Source: Parafrankia elaeagni
GTDB taxonomy: Bacteria; Actinomycetota; Actinomycetes; Frankiales; Frankiaceae
Reading direction: 5' to 3'
Assembly: GCF_000374165.1 (NCBI RefSeq)
Contig: NZ_KB893694.1
Span: 100-64,099, forward strand
Length of the DNA: 64,000 bases
In this document: piece by piece, positions 63,625 to 64,000 of the stretch
How positions within the stretch are numbered: position 1 is the stretch's first letter
Layout of the letters: each line of letters begins with the position of its first letter
Notes under the pieces: model-generated
What the model saw: only the letters and a program-made list of their open reading frames with translations
What the model was told of the DNA's origin: nothing
Databases searched by the model: none
Position numbers and translations under genes: made by a program

Positions 63625-63675
63625 CAGCACTCTCCACTCGGTGCGCAGGAAACCACGATACGTTCGTCAGTATCG

Positions 63676-63704
63676 CCGATAGTTTGCGAAACGCAAACTA
63701 TCGG
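63676..63704. promoter_or_regulatory. Perfect 13+3+13 bp palindrome, probable MarR operator
   Basis: CCGATAGTTTGCG at 63676-63688 and its exact complement at 63692-63704 flank AAA. It is AT-rich for the window and lies midway between the divergent FMN reductase (start 63624) and MarR (start 63741) genes, 52 and 37 bp from the starts, where it could control both. Confidence 0.8.
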
Positions 63705-63740
63705 TATCTGACCTGTCGATGGTCGGGGTAGCCTCCAGAG

Positions 63741-64000
63741 ATGGCAGAGCCTCCGCCGATCCTCGATCAGCAGGTGCTGCCCCTGATCGTCCAGCTCGCC
63801 CGGGTCGGCCAGCGTGCGGCCGGTATCCACATGGCCGGCTGTGTCCGCCCCCGCCAGCACTTCGCGCTCGCGCTGCTCGAGGAGCGCGGCCCGCTCAGCC
63901 AGCACCTGCTGGGCCAGGCCCTGCGGCTCGACCCCAGCAATGTCGTCGGCCTGCTCAACGAGCTGGAGACACTCGGGCTGATCGCCCGCCGCCGGGATCC
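63741..64000 (+). CDS. MarR-family regulator, 5' part (cut by window edge)
   Basis: The first 86 residues of a MarR-type winged-helix regulator; the stop lies beyond the window. MAEPPPILDQQVLPLIVQLARVG is the dimerisation helix; FALALLEERGPLSQHLLGQALRLDPSNVVGLLNELETLGLIARRRDP is the helix-turn-helix and the start of the wing (shown here as the pieces GPLSQHLLGQALRLD and NVVGLLNELETLGLI). The serine of LDPSNVV is at the usual DNA-contact position. Together with the divergent FMN reductase and the palindrome between them it forms a compact sensing unit. ATG 63741 is the only plausible start. Confidence 0.88.
   Translation, partial: MAEPPPILDQQVLPLIVQLARVGQRAAGIHMAGCVRPRQHFALALLEERGPLSQHLLGQALRLDPSNVVGLLNELETLGLIARRRD

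Overview
The window is very GC-rich, densely coded on both strands and uses many GTG and TTG starts. Gene content is that of a Frankiaceae-like actinomycete: coproporphyrin-type ferrochelatase beside FabG, an InhA-like enoyl reductase, an EgtE-like lyase, SRAP, KhtT/KhtU-type antiporter genes, and DUF3090, DUF3099 and DUF5701 proteins. The genus is inferred from gene families and composition only; there is no rRNA or tRNA gene in the window to test it. It reads as chromosomal core and near-core sequence: I see no insertion sequence, CRISPR array, phage block or origin.

Layout. 1-5.0 kb: end of a surface-polysaccharide cluster (GDP-mannose dehydratase, UDP-GlcNAc 2-epimerase, UDP-sugar dehydrogenase, a GT4 glycosyltransferase), with the first gene cut by the window edge. 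5.4-8.2 kb: aconitase, ended by a perfect 14-bp hairpin. 8.3-11.4 kb: a DUF1232 gene, a TacA/TacT-type toxin-antitoxin pair and an unfamiliar secreted protein with a threefold (Y/I)ER(V/I)LWF repeat. 11.7-20.2 kb: an acyl-CoA/3-hydroxyacyl-CoA dehydrogenase pair behind a palindrome, an AEC transporter, a lone AlkB alkane monooxygenase, a wrecked CPA2 antiporter pseudogene, a purine deaminase and an acyltransferase.

20.5-34.1 kb: membrane M50-type protease, SRAP, PtpB-like phosphatase, HdeD-like protein, ABC-F ATPase, CDF transporter, a large membrane protein, then an HTH - crotonase - ABC exporter - pyruvate kinase series, and a PNPOx-fold protein. 34.9-38.7 kb: two tandem four-helix membrane proteins, one with an ~815-residue Pro/Ala/Gly-rich head, followed by an unusual hairpin- and repeat-rich gap. 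39.4-50.3 kb: an orphan NarL-type regulator, EgtE-like lyase, ketopantoate reductase, L-2-hydroxyglutarate oxidase, GH15 hydrolase, a two-gene K+/H+ antiporter and FabI.

50.3-64.0 kb: DUF5701, a catalytically degenerate AceE-like protein and DUF167 on the minus strand; fabG - small gene - hemH - DUF3090 on the plus strand; a minus-strand run of a conserved hypothetical, an SGNH hydrolase and two overlapping GT4 mannosyltransferase-like genes; DUF3099; and an FMN reductase facing a MarR regulator across a perfect 13+3+13 bp palindrome.

Themes: envelope polysaccharide and lipid-linked sugar synthesis at both ends, fatty-acid synthesis and oxidation, haem synthesis, and central carbon enzymes. 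The two leads I would follow first are the WF-repeat secreted protein (10480-11394) and the AceE-derived pseudoenzyme (51450-54329). Long perfect GC hairpins without T-tracts recur at convergent gene ends.
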